From Planctomycetota bacterium (GTDB lineage Bacteria > Planctomycetota > Phycisphaerae > Phycisphaerales > UBA1924), in contig JAFEBO010000004.1 in assembly GCA_018242625.1 (NCBI GenBank), forward strand, positions 62,001 to 126,000: a stretch of DNA of 64,000 nt, written 5' to 3'. Of the stretch, positions 1-8,691 are shown one piece after another (the first letter of the stretch is position 1; every line of letters begins with the position of its first letter). The notes under the pieces were generated by a model. It was not told where the DNA came from, did no database searches, and was given only the letters and a program-made list of their open reading frames with translations. Both the position numbers and the translations under genes were made by a program.

Positions 1-623
1 GGGAATGCCTGATCGCCCACGGTGTTGTCCATGAACGTCGTGCCGTCGGGATTCCACGCGCGCAGCCGCGGATGTTCCTTTCGCGAGTAGGAGTAGGAAT
101 CGGGCGCGAATCCGAATTCGACCGGCTTGGTCAGCAGGATCTGGGCGGGGTTGGCGAAGAAGCCGTTCTTGGTCCTGGGGTCCTTGCTGTCGTAGCGCTC
201 GCGACCTTTAAAGACGGGTCCCTCGATGACAACCCGGTTGAACGTCATCTCGCAGTGGTAGACCGGCCCCGGGAGTATGCGGAGGATCTTGAGCGTGAAC
301 TCCAGCTCGGTGCTGCTGGTGTTCTTGCGGAGGTCTTCGGTGATCGTCTCGCCGCTGTGCAGGTCCTCTCCCGTCTGCGTCCAGCGGTACTTGATCTCCT
401 CACCTTCGGTGTACTTTGGCTGCAGGTCGATGAGAGGCCCCGAGAACACCTCCGGAGGGTTCAAGGGCGCGGCGGCTGGCTGTGGGGTCGGCGCGGGAGC
501 CGGCGCCGGCGGAGCCGCGGGGGCAGGGCTGGACCCGGTGACCGGGGCCGGGGGGGTCGCTTGAATGGGATCGGCGGCCACAAGGGCCGCGGCAAGGATT
601 GGCCAGATCATGTTCTTCTCCAT
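1..623 (-). CDS. secreted protein of unknown function (C-terminus beyond window)
   Basis: The frame opens at ATG 623 and stays open for 207 codons to base 1, so the 3' end lies outside the window. The N-terminus (MEKNMIWPILAAALVAA) reads as a signal peptide. It is followed by a low-complexity Pro/Ala linker of about 35 residues. A folded part begins near PLIDLQPKYTEGEEIKYRW and has alternating polar and hydrophobic residues suggesting beta strands, with one Cys in YHCEM. I recognise no family. A second Met four codons in could be the true start. It is divergent from the bactofilin gene at 886, with 262 bp between them that would hold both promoters. Export is inferred from the leader. Confidence 0.75.
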   Translation of the reverse strand, partial: MEKNMIWPILAAALVAADPIQATPPAPVTGSSPAPAAPPAPAPAPTPQPAAAPLNPPEVFSGPLIDLQPKYTEGEEIKYRWTQTGEDLHSGETITEDLRKNTSSTELEFTLKILRILPGPVYHCEMTFNRVVIEGPVFKGRERYDSKDPRTKNGFFANPAQILLTKPVEFGFAPDSYSYSRKEHPRLRAWNPDGTTFMDNTVGDQAF

Positions 624-885
624 CAGGCAGAGCGCTGCAGAACTTCCCCTGGTTCATTTTCGACCGTTTTCAGCCCCGGGGTCGGGACTCCCCGGTTCGC
701 AAACCGTAAACCGGCCTGGCGCAACAGACTGCGATCCGTGGGCGCAATTCTGGTGCTTTTCGGCAAATCTGACCGATGTTCAGCCGGCGCGATGGAGCGC
801 GCCCGGATGGTTTGCCAGCGCCCGTTCGGTTCGGGCGGCAAAAACCATCCTGTTATTCACCCCGGGGGACGGCGGAGCACGACCC

Positions 886-1341
886 ATGGCAGAAGAAGGT
901 CAAATCACGGTTATCGGCAGGGACGCAAAGATCAAGGGCGAACTGTCGTTCGACAATTCGGCCAAAATCCTCGGCGGTTTCGAGGGGAAGATCTCGGCCA
1001 AGGGCGAAGTGATCATCGGTGAATCGGCCGTTTGCCGGGCCACCGTCGAGGCCGGAACGGTCATCGTGGACGGCCCGATCGAGGGTGACATCATCGCCCG
1101 CGACCGCATTCAGCTGACTCCCAAGGCACGCGTCAAGGGCGACATCATCGCCGCGAGCCTCAGCGTCGGGGAAGGCGCGAGCTTCGTCGGCCACTGCAAG
1201 GTTGGCCCCGAGGCGGTCAAGCTCTCCGAAGACACGCCTTCGGAGGTCGAAATCAAGACCGGACGTACTCCCCGGCTGGCGACTGGCACGGCTCCTGCGA
1301 ATGGCAGTGCGTCGTGGCTTGCCGGCGCCCGCGCGGAGTAG
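886..1341 (+). CDS. bactofilin (polymer-forming cytoskeletal protein)
   Basis: A 151-residue protein whose residues 5 to about 110 form the repetitive bactofilin beta-helix, with phrases such as TVIGRDAKIKGEL, GEVIIGESA, GTVIVDGPIEGDIIARDRI and ARVKGDIIAASLSVGEGA. Bactofilins polymerise without nucleotide into cytoplasmic or membrane-associated filaments that scaffold wall-modifying or polar factors. The C-terminal 40 residues are a polar, probably disordered tail. The start ATG 886 was chosen because the beta-helix begins right after it; the upstream open frame is low-quality non-coding sequence. A second bactofilin-like gene follows 120 bp downstream on the same strand, so the two probably co-assemble or share a function. 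Confidence 0.9.
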   Translation: MAEEGQITVIGRDAKIKGELSFDNSAKILGGFEGKISAKGEVIIGESAVCRATVEAGTVIVDGPIEGDIIARDRIQLTPKARVKGDIIAASLSVGEGASFVGHCKVGPEAVKLSEDTPSEVEIKTGRTPRLATGTAPANGSASWLAGARAE

Positions 1342-1461
1342 CGCGAGCGGCACGCGTTTTCGGAGCGGAGCTCTCGAAGCGCCAGTCCGCGACACTGGGC
1401 CCCTTTCCGGGGCAATGCATCCATCCGACGCCGCGGAGCGGGCCGGGGGAAGAGGTGTCGC

Positions 1462-2025
1462 ATGGCCTCGCTTCGCGATGAAATCGTTCCCGATGGCGGC
1501 CGCATGGTCGCCTGTGTTCATTGCCGCACGGGCATGAGAGTCGGCCTGAAGGCCGAGACGGCGACCTGCCCCGCCTGCTACAAGCGCCAGACCGTGCGGG
1601 ATGTGATCGTTGAGAATGACCGTACGGGGGCCCGGGTGGAGACTACGGGGATCCTCTTCGTCAAGCGAAAGGGCCGCGTCTGGGCGCCGGGAGTTCGAGC
1701 CGGGGACGCGGTCGAGGTGCTGGGCGAACTCAAGGCGGACGTTGTCACGCACGGGCACGTGGTGATCGGCGAGACGGCGCGCTGGCGGGGCGACTGCACG
1801 GCGAAGATCCTCATTGTGGAGGACGGGGCGAGGATTGACGGGGGCTTTTTCTGTATTGATCCGCGGGGCGAACTGCGGCAGGAAGAAGCCGCTCGTAGCC
1901 TTGCCGCCACCGAGGTGAAGGCGCCCGAATCGGCGGGCGATCCGCCGGCTCCGATCCCGTTTTCCGAGATTGCGGGCTCGCCAACCCCGCCGGCCCCTCC
2001 AGCATGGGTCGGCGAAGCGATCTGA
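1462..2025 (+). CDS. bactofilin-like protein with N-terminal zinc-ribbon
   Basis: 187 residues. The N-terminus carries two CxxC pairs, C18-x2-C21 and C36-x2-C39 (CVHC and CPAC), a four-cysteine zinc-ribbon or rubredoxin-like knuckle. From about residue 65 to 135 the sequence switches to bactofilin-like beta-helix repeats (DAVEVLGELKADVVTHGHVV, CTAKILIVEDGARIDGGFF). The last 50 residues are Pro/Glu/Ala-rich and likely disordered. ATG 1462 has a strong GGGGGAAGAGG ribosome site. Its position behind the bactofilin at 886 suggests a paired filament protein, with the zinc module perhaps acting as adaptor. The fold assignment is confident; the partner role is inference. Confidence 0.8.
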   Translation: MASLRDEIVPDGGRMVACVHCRTGMRVGLKAETATCPACYKRQTVRDVIVENDRTGARVETTGILFVKRKGRVWAPGVRAGDAVEVLGELKADVVTHGHVVIGETARWRGDCTAKILIVEDGARIDGGFFCIDPRGELRQEEAARSLAATEVKAPESAGDPPAPIPFSEIAGSPTPPAPPAWVGEAI

Positions 2026-2069
2026 ATCGCGAATCACGTTCTGCGGCGACCATCGGCTAGTCTGCGGGT

Positions 2070-2915
2070 ATGAGCAGCACGCAGCGCGGCGGCGAATACG
2101 TTCATGGCACCCACCGTTCCGAGCAGGAGCGGCTGTCGCTGATGAACACGATTCTCAACGAGCGGACCCTGCGTGAGCTTGCCGTCCGCGAGGGTGATCA
2201 CGTTCTGGATGTCGGATCGGGGCTTGGCCAGATGTCGATCGCGATCGCGAAGCAGGCCGGCACGGGCGGCCGGGTGATCGGGGTGGAACGCAGCGCGGAG
2301 CAGATCGAGAAGGCGCTCGCCGCACTCCGTATCTCGGGGCTTGGACATCGCCAGGTTGATTTCCGCCAGGGCGAGGCGGCCGATCCTCCTCTGCTGCCCG
2401 GTGAGGCGGGGTCGTTCAACCTGTGCTTCACGCGGTTCCTGCTTGAGCACGTGCCCGACCCGCTGGCGGTGGTTCGACGCATGGTCCAGGCGTGCGTGCC
2501 CGGCGGACGGATCGTGCTCGCCGATGATGACCACGAGCTGCTGAAGCTCTACCCGGAACCCGCGGGGTTCACGGAGATCTGGGGCGCGTACATGGAGCTC
2601 TACCGGCGGAACCGCAACGACCCGGTGATCGGGCGCCGGCTGGTGCAGCTGCTGCACCAGGCGGGCGCAACGCCAACCCGGAATACCTGGGTGTGGTTCG
2701 GCGCGTGCAGCGGCAACGACATGTTTGAACCGGTGGTTGACAATCTGGCTGGAATCCTGCGGGGCGCAGCCCCCACGCTCGAAGCGCAGGGGCTCGTGGA
2801 CGGCGATGCGATGCAGTACCTTTGCGGCGTGACATTGCCGGAGTTTGCGCAGCGCCCGGACGCGGCGGTCTGGTTCGCGATGTCGCTCGCGGAGGGGACC
2901 CGACCGGCTCAGTGA
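2070..2915 (+). CDS. class I SAM-dependent methyltransferase
   Basis: 281 residues with a Rossmann methyltransferase core. Motif I is VLDVGSGLGQMSIAIA, followed by the acidic strand end GVERS (motif II region), a motif IV-like NLCFTRFLLEHVPDP and a post-motif PGGRIVLADDD. This is the layout of the Methyltransf_11/UbiE-like group, acting on a small cytosolic molecule; the substrate cannot be read from the sequence. The C-terminal ~120 residues form a helical cap (FEPVVDNLAGILRGAAP...). It lies 44 bp after the bactofilin-like gene on the same strand and may be co-transcribed. Its 3' end overlaps the convergent TolC-like gene by 7 bp. Confidence 0.85.
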   Translation: MSSTQRGGEYVHGTHRSEQERLSLMNTILNERTLRELAVREGDHVLDVGSGLGQMSIAIAKQAGTGGRVIGVERSAEQIEKALAALRISGLGHRQVDFRQGEAADPPLLPGEAGSFNLCFTRFLLEHVPDPLAVVRRMVQACVPGGRIVLADDDHELLKLYPEPAGFTEIWGAYMELYRRNRNDPVIGRRLVQLLHQAGATPTRNTWVWFGACSGNDMFEPVVDNLAGILRGAAPTLEAQGLVDGDAMQYLCGVTLPEFAQRPDAAVWFAMSLAEGTRPAQ

Positions 2916-4768
2916 CCTTCATCCATCTGGTTGAGCTGCGCGGGCGTGGGCATCGGGAGGGGGTCGCCCTCGCCCGGAAGGCGGGGCTTCTCGCCCGCGG
3001 GGATCGACATGCCCGGAAGGGGCTGGAACGTGCCATCGGGCGCGACGCGAAGCTGGTCGGATTCGAGCAGGTAGTTCAGGATTGAGTTGCGAAGATCGGT
3101 GAGCGCCTGGTCGCGCCGGTTCTCGGCGTCGAGAAGGGCGTTCTGCGAGTCGACAACCTGTTTGGCATCGACCTCGTCGATCTTGAGCAATTGTTCCTCG
3201 AGGCGGCGCTTGTTGATCTCGACCTGCTGCTCGGCGAGCTTGAGGCGGAAGCTGGCCAGGTCGATGTTGCGCAGGGCGCTCCGCACGCTGACGACGATGT
3301 TGTCGCGCAGCTGCTGGAACGAACGCTCGCTCTGCTGAAGGTTGATCGTGGCACTTCGGAGGTTGAGTCGCTCGATGTCCTTGTCGAGCGGCAGCGAGAG
3401 CGTGGCGCTTCCCTGCAGATTGGCATCGAGCGGGCTGAACGCAAACTGCGAAACGTCGTTGTCGGGGTTGGAGGGGAGGGTTGAAGAGGCGGCAAGGTTC
3501 AGACCGGGGAGCAGCTCGTTCTTTGCGTTGGCGACCCCGCGGCGCGAATCGTCGACGCGGTCGCGTGCGTTCTGAAGATCGAGCCGGTATTCGAGCGCCG
3601 CAACGGTTGCCTGATCGAGCGTCTCGTCGGGGGAGGGGAGCTCGAGCGCCAGGGGCCGTATGACCACACGCGTCGACGGATCAAGTCCGAGCCGCACCTT
3701 GAACCGGTCGAGCTGGAGGATGTACTGCTCGCGGAGATTGGCGAGCCCGGCCTCGGCGTTGAGGACGTCGTTGGACGCGATGTTCACCTCGAAGGCGCGG
3801 ATGCGCCCGGCATCCACGCGAGCCTGAGTCGCCTGCTGAAAGAGTTTCAGGCTTTCCAGCGATCGCTCCTGATTCGAAATCGCCGACTGTGTCTGCACAA
3901 GCTGGAAGTAGTCGTTGGCGATGCCGACCAGCAGCTGGCGCCGGAACCGCTCGAACGTGCGGGACTGGTACACAAGGTTTCGTTCGGCCTGGATCAGCGG
4001 CTCCCGGGCGACCTCTCCCGCGCCGCGGAGCAGGGGAATGGTGACCGCAAATTCCATGTCGGAGCTCTGCGTGTAGCCGCCGGAAACAGCCTGGCGGAGC
4101 TGCTGGCTCAACTGCGTCACCCACGCCGCTTCCACCTGCCCGCCGTAGGGGAGCTTCTGCTGAACCTTGAGCGTGTTGATGGCGTTGAGGGCGGGAGCGT
4201 TCGATCCGTCGTTCCACTGGCTTCCGACGCCAAGTGTCGTGTCGTTGAAAAAGCGGGGCTCCCAGCGGTGCTGCTCGGCGAGCAGGCGGATCACCGCCAG
4301 CATGTAGTCTTCTTCCGCGGTCAGGTAGTCCCGGGACGACTGCTGCGTGGTGCGCCAGGAGGAGGCCAGATTCAGGACCAGCGGGTCCTGCAGCCCCTTG
4401 CCGGAAGTGTTCTCGCCGTAGGCCTCGGTCGCATAGGAGTTCAGGCGCTGAGAGACTTCGCGGGCCTCGCCGGCCATCTTGTACTTGAGGGCCGACGCCT
4501 CCGGGTTGTTGGTGGGGGGCTTGGTGGACAGAGACTGCTGGCGGACGGTCGGGTCGTCGTTTTCCCGTTGCTGGTTCTGAAGATCGAGGTTGGGAACCTT
4601 GTTGGCGTCGATGGCCGCCGCACGGTTCTGCATCATGCCGGCGATGCGTTCATCGATCGCGTCCATGCCCGAATTGCACGAGCCAAGCACGAGTGCCGCC
4701 GCGGCGAGGCCAGCCAGGCCGAAGAGGCGCAGGGCACAGGCCGTTTGATGGGACACTCGCCTGGGCAA
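2909..4768 (-). CDS. TolC/NodT-type outer membrane efflux lipoprotein
   Basis: About 619 residues. The N-terminus is a lipoprotein signal with a lipobox ending LVLGSC, giving a lipidated Cys as in NodT/OprM-type outer membrane channels. The mature part has the paired long helices and duplicated repeats of TolC proteins (ANDYFQLVQTQSAISNQERS, DVLNAEAGLANLREQYILQL, LRSATINLQQSERSFQQLRD, ENRRDQALTDLRNSILNYLL). TolC-family channels serve tripartite export pumps; no inner-membrane partner is encoded next to it. I chose TTG 4768 because GGAGG lies 4 bases upstream and the leader begins there; GTG 4756 is an alternative. The open frame extends further upstream but that stretch lacks coding character. 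Confidence 0.85.
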   Translation of the reverse strand: MPRRVSHQTACALRLFGLAGLAAAALVLGSCNSGMDAIDERIAGMMQNRAAAIDANKVPNLDLQNQQRENDDPTVRQQSLSTKPPTNNPEASALKYKMAGEAREVSQRLNSYATEAYGENTSGKGLQDPLVLNLASSWRTTQQSSRDYLTAEEDYMLAVIRLLAEQHRWEPRFFNDTTLGVGSQWNDGSNAPALNAINTLKVQQKLPYGGQVEAAWVTQLSQQLRQAVSGGYTQSSDMEFAVTIPLLRGAGEVAREPLIQAERNLVYQSRTFERFRRQLLVGIANDYFQLVQTQSAISNQERSLESLKLFQQATQARVDAGRIRAFEVNIASNDVLNAEAGLANLREQYILQLDRFKVRLGLDPSTRVVIRPLALELPSPDETLDQATVAALEYRLDLQNARDRVDDSRRGVANAKNELLPGLNLAASSTLPSNPDNDVSQFAFSPLDANLQGSATLSLPLDKDIERLNLRSATINLQQSERSFQQLRDNIVVSVRSALRNIDLASFRLKLAEQQVEINKRRLEEQLLKIDEVDAKQVVDSQNALLDAENRRDQALTDLRNSILNYLLESDQLRVAPDGTFQPLPGMSIPAGEKPRLPGEGDPLPMPTPAQLNQMDEGH

Positions 4769-5173
4769 ACGACCTCCGTGTTTGTAGTTTGATTGGGTTT
4801 TCGGCCGCCTTGGAGCAAACAGCAGGGCAGTAAGTGTATCCCAATCCGGGTTCAATTGTTGCGAAGCGGTCCCGGCGCGCATAAGGTTCCTCATCGTCGA
4901 GCGGACGCCCGATCTCGTTAGGGATTTGGACGGATGTGAGGGTGGACCTCTCCGTGGCCTCCCGGGTGTCAACGATCGCAAAGCGATGTCCGCAAGCATT
5001 TTGCGGCATCTGCGGCGACGACCGTGCGTGGCAGTTTCCGTTCGGGAACTCCCGCCCTCGAGGCCTTCGAGCTTGGACGCTCAACCACGTTCCGCGTGCC
5101 GCGCAGCGTTGTGCGCTGTGCTGTGTGCTTCGCGGCAGCTCTTCGCTCCGGAAATCGCCGGGGAAGGGACCCG
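4769..5173. other. 405-bp divergent intergenic region
   Basis: This stretch separates the leftward TolC-like gene from the rightward GH35-like gene and must hold both promoters. An AT-richer island lies near 4775-4870. I found no convincing -35/-10 pair, no conserved hairpin and no small gene with a plausible ribosome site. Open frames here are short extensions of the flanking genes. Confidence 0.4.
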
Positions 5174-8134
5174 ATGGCTTCGATTACCTATGACGGCCGC
5201 AGCCTGCTTATCGACGGCAAGCGGATCTGGCTCGTGTCGGGGACGGTTCAGTACACGCGCGTGCCGCGCGAATACTGGGCGGACCGGATCCATGCCGCGA
5301 AGCTGGCGGGTCTGAACACGATCGATACGAGCATCGTCTGGTCGCGCCACGAGCCCAGGCCGGGTCACTTTGACTTTAAAGGCGACAACGATCTCAAGCA
5401 CTTCATCGACCTGATCGGCAAGGCGGGGATGTACTGCACGGTACGGATGGGGCCGCACGTTGGGGCCGGCTTTGACATGGGCGGCATGCCCGTGTGGCTT
5501 GTGTCCAACAAGAGCGCGGAGGCCAAGGCAGCGGAAGCCAAGGTCGCCGAGGGCAAACTTCCGACCAAGCCCGACGGGGACGACAACGCGGAGACGCGTG
5601 CGATCAAGGCGAAGGTGATGCGTCTGCGCGCTCCGAGCCAGCCGTTCCTCGAGGCGGCCTCGCGCTTTATCAACGCCGTCTCGGCGCAGATCCGTTCGCT
5701 GCAGGTCACCGCAACCGCCAAGGGCGGGCCGCTCGTGATGATCCACAACGAGGCGGGCTGGACGTGCGGCGATCAGTTGATCGCCGATCACTACCTCGGC
5801 GAGATTCTGCGGTACATCCGCGAATCGGGCTTCGAGGTGCCGATCGTCAACAGCAACAACCTCTGGGCCGGAGTCGAGGGCGAGATCGACGGCTGGTCGG
5901 GCAGTGATGAGATGCTCAGCGCGATGCGGCAGTTCGCGATGGTCCGGTCGCTGCAGCCGCGCTTTGTCACCGATTTCCAGACCGCGCCGCGTGATTCCTG
6001 GGGCGACGAGCCGCAGGCCGCTCGCCCCGCCTGGCTGATCCAGCGGCAGCTCGCCGAGATTCTCGCGGGCGCCGGGCAGTACAACCTTTCCCCGTTCCAC
6101 GCCGGGACCAACTGGGGCATTTCGGGCGGGCGTCTTCCCGACGGGCCCGACCGATTCGCCGCGGCGAACGTTTCGGCGCACGCGCCCCTGACCCAGACGG
6201 GCGGCGCGGGAGAAACGCACTCGTTCCTCCGCAGGATCAACACGTTCGCGTCTCGTTTCGGCCGCGTGCTGAGCGGCTTTGATCCGACGTTCCACCCGGT
6301 CATGGTCGCCCCGCGACTCGCGACGGCGCACACGAAGAAGGGAAAACACGATCCGCACGAGCCGCCCGCGACGGTGGTGCACGCCTCGGGCAGCCAGGGC
6401 GGCGTCGCTTTCGTGTTTACGCCCGGGCCCGCGGATAAGGGCGAAGTGCGCACGGTCGACCTCATGATGCACGACGGCACGACGCTGCCGGTGCATCTCA
6501 CGAACCAGTCGGTCGCCTGGTGCCTCATCAACGCCAGCGTGGGCGGCCGGGCCAATATCGATTACTGCACCGTGTGCGCCCTGGGCGCTGTGGGTCGCAC
6601 GCTCGTGATCTTCGGTCCGGCGGGGACCCGCGGCACGATCTCGATCAACGGTTCTCCTCTCGAGTTTGAAGTTCCGGCGCACGGCGTGCGGAATCCGGAG
6701 GTGGTCGAGCACGAGAACGTGTACCTCGTCGTTGTGAGCGAAGAGCTCGCCGACAGCACCTATTTCTCGGACGACGCGGTGTACGTGAACACGTCGGGCC
6801 TGACCACCGACGGGCGCCCGATGCCCATCGAGGGGCAGCGGCTGATCACTCGCATCGACGGCGAGGGCGACGTCCGCACGGTCGACACGGCGAAGCTGTC
6901 GCTGACGCGCAAGCCGGAAAAGGCGCCCGAGAAGATCGCGCTGCATCAGTGGACCAGCGCCGGGCTCGAGGAGTACATCTCCGGCGAGAGCGCGCGGTTT
7001 GCCGCCGTCGATGGCCCCTCCGATCTGGCGACCCTGGGCTCGACGACGAGCTACGGCTGGTACCGGATCAAGCTGAAACCCTCCAAGGCGGAGAAGGTTC
7101 TCATCGCCTCTCCCCAGTCGGGCGACCGGCTTCACTTCTTCGACCGCTCGCGCGAAGTCGGCGTGCTCGGAGTCGGACCCGGCGCTTCCCAGACGCTCGG
7201 GCTCCCGCTGCACAAGCCCGAGCAGACCCTGGTGGTGCTCGGAGAGGCGCTCGGTCGGTACAGCGACGGACGCCACATGGGCGAACCCAAGGGCCTTGTC
7301 TCGCACCTGCTCGAGGTCTCGGCGATCAAGACGCCGGCCCCCAAGATCGAGATCGGTGAGCCGCTCGACATCCTGCGGTTCAGCAGCCCCATTTTCCAGG
7401 TGCGTTCCTCCGACGCGACGCTGCCCGAGCGCATCACATGGCATCTGGGCAAGCGTTCCGGCGGGCCGATCCTGCTGGTGAACAAGGGGCTCCCGTCGGC
7501 GGCGCTGCTCGTCGTGAACGACAAGCCCGTGACCGTGGTCGACGAGTCGGGTCCTTCCACCCTGCTCATCGAGCAGGACAAGCTCGGCCGCGGCAATGTC
7601 ACGATCCAGCTTGCCCTTTTCCCGATCGAGGGTGTCGAGGGCGAAGAAGGCGACAGCGTGCTTGGCCTGGTGGACGAGGCGGGCGCGGCGCTCGAGTTCT
7701 TCTCGGTTGACGGCTCGCTGACCGCCAAGGCCGAGTGGGCTTTCGCCAAGTTTGATGTTCCGGCGGCCTCGCACTTCAAGGCGGGGAACAAGGCCGAGGA
7801 AGGCCCGACGTGGTGGAAGACGACGTTCCAGGCGCCGCACACTTCGGTGCCGATGTTCCTGGAGCTCGACGGACTCACCAAGGGCCAGGTGTACCTGAAC
7901 GGCCGCCACGTGTGCCGCTACTTTGTCGCCACCCGCGCGGGCAAGGACATCCCCACGCAGCGACGCTACTGGCTGCCCTCCTGCTGGCTGAAGAAGGACA
8001 CCGATCCCAAGCACCCCGGTATCAACGAGCTCGTGATCTTCGATGAGCATGGCGCCAAGCCGGGACGCGTCAAGCTGGTGTTCGACGATATCGGGATGCC
8101 CGTCACGACGGGCGTCGCGACGGAGAACGCCTGA
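5174..8134 (+). CDS. GH35-type beta-galactosidase-like protein
   Basis: 986 residues. The N-terminal (beta/alpha)8 domain matches GH35: ISG/VSG-type start (LVSGTVQYTRVPREYWADR), GLNTIDTSIVWSRHEP, then GPHVGAGFDMGGMPVWL in place of the usual GPYICAEWDFGGLPAWL. The acid/base Glu is E193 in MIHNEAGW. The nucleophile position is D267 in RFVTDFQTAPRDSWG, where the family normally has TEF. A Lys/Ala-rich insert of about 35 residues follows PVWLVSN. The C-terminal third holds jelly-roll-like domains as in large GH35 enzymes. GH35 enzymes remove terminal beta-linked galactose; activity here is uncertain because of the substitution. No signal peptide is seen. ATG 5174 follows GGGGAAGGGA. Its TGA overlaps the ATG of the next gene. 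Confidence 0.85.
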   Translation: MASITYDGRSLLIDGKRIWLVSGTVQYTRVPREYWADRIHAAKLAGLNTIDTSIVWSRHEPRPGHFDFKGDNDLKHFIDLIGKAGMYCTVRMGPHVGAGFDMGGMPVWLVSNKSAEAKAAEAKVAEGKLPTKPDGDDNAETRAIKAKVMRLRAPSQPFLEAASRFINAVSAQIRSLQVTATAKGGPLVMIHNEAGWTCGDQLIADHYLGEILRYIRESGFEVPIVNSNNLWAGVEGEIDGWSGSDEMLSAMRQFAMVRSLQPRFVTDFQTAPRDSWGDEPQAARPAWLIQRQLAEILAGAGQYNLSPFHAGTNWGISGGRLPDGPDRFAAANVSAHAPLTQTGGAGETHSFLRRINTFASRFGRVLSGFDPTFHPVMVAPRLATAHTKKGKHDPHEPPATVVHASGSQGGVAFVFTPGPADKGEVRTVDLMMHDGTTLPVHLTNQSVAWCLINASVGGRANIDYCTVCALGAVGRTLVIFGPAGTRGTISINGSPLEFEVPAHGVRNPEVVEHENVYLVVVSEELADSTYFSDDAVYVNTSGLTTDGRPMPIEGQRLITRIDGEGDVRTVDTAKLSLTRKPEKAPEKIALHQWTSAGLEEYISGESARFAAVDGPSDLATLGSTTSYGWYRIKLKPSKAEKVLIASPQSGDRLHFFDRSREVGVLGVGPGASQTLGLPLHKPEQTLVVLGEALGRYSDGRHMGEPKGLVSHLLEVSAIKTPAPKIEIGEPLDILRFSSPIFQVRSSDATLPERITWHLGKRSGGPILLVNKGLPSAALLVVNDKPVTVVDESGPSTLLIEQDKLGRGNVTIQLALFPIEGVEGEEGDSVLGLVDEAGAALEFFSVDGSLTAKAEWAFAKFDVPAASHFKAGNKAEEGPTWWKTTFQAPHTSVPMFLELDGLTKGQVYLNGRHVCRYFVATRAGKDIPTQRRYWLPSCWLKKDTDPKHPGINELVIFDEHGAKPGRVKLVFDDIGMPVTTGVATENA

Positions 8135-8691
8135 TGTCCGGCGTGCCGGCGCGGGATCGCGTGCTCTGGCGTGAGGCCGCTTCGTTTTCCGCGCGCAAGC
8201 ACGCCGGGCAGCTCCGGCGCGACGGGCGCACGCCCTACTTTGCGCACGTTGTCCGGGTCTCGATGACCGTGTCGGAGCTCTTTGGCTGCCACGACGAGGA
8301 GACGCTGGCCGCGGCGCTGCTGCACGACCTGATCGAGGACACCACGACCGACTACGACGACATCGAGGAGCGTTTCGGCCGGACGGTGGCGAAGATGGTG
8401 GCCGCCCTGACCAAGAACATGGCCCTGCCCGAGGCGGGGCGAGAGCGCGCTTACGACCGGCAGATCGCCCGCGCCGACTGGCGTGTGCGGCTCATCAAGC
8501 TCGCCGACGCGTACGACAACCTCGCCGACAGCCCCACCGATCCTCGCAGGCTTGAGCACCTTCCCAAGCGGATCGATGCGTGCCGGCGCGCCATCGCCCT
8601 CGCGAAGAAGGATGCGGCCTCACGCCGGGAAACCAGGCGTGCGATCGCGGTTGTGGAAGCGCTGGTACGCGATTCGCAGCAGAAAAACTAG
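8134..8691 (+). CDS. HD-domain phosphohydrolase, SpoT/MESH1-like
   Basis: 185 residues forming a stand-alone HD domain like the hydrolase half of RelA/SpoT and the small alarmone hydrolases. Visible motifs are H in PYFAHVVRV, the metal pair HDLIED with the adjacent ED, and the distal Asp in LIKLADAYDNLAD. Family members cleave the 3' pyrophosphate of (p)ppGpp using a divalent metal; the substrate is inferred here. The start ATG overlaps the stop of the GH35-like gene by one base (TGATG), so translation is probably coupled. The 3' end overlaps the convergent PDZ gene by 4 bp. Confidence 0.82.
   Translation: MSGVPARDRVLWREAASFSARKHAGQLRRDGRTPYFAHVVRVSMTVSELFGCHDEETLAAALLHDLIEDTTTDYDDIEERFGRTVAKMVAALTKNMALPEAGRERAYDRQIARADWRVRLIKLADAYDNLADSPTDPRRLEHLPKRIDACRRAIALAKKDAASRRETRRAIAVVEALVRDSQQKN

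Noticed and set aside
1284..1299. TGGCACGGCTCCTGC, a sigma-54-like spacing match
   Set aside because: It lies inside the bactofilin coding region, has CTGC not TTGC at -12, and is ~160 bp from the next start codon, so it is likely a chance match.
5081..8050. A ~990-codon open frame antisense to the GH35-like gene
   Set aside because: It has the codon pattern of a high-GC shadow: low-complexity Arg/Leu/Val/His/Asp-rich composition, no family motif and no ribosome site, opposite a well-supported gene.
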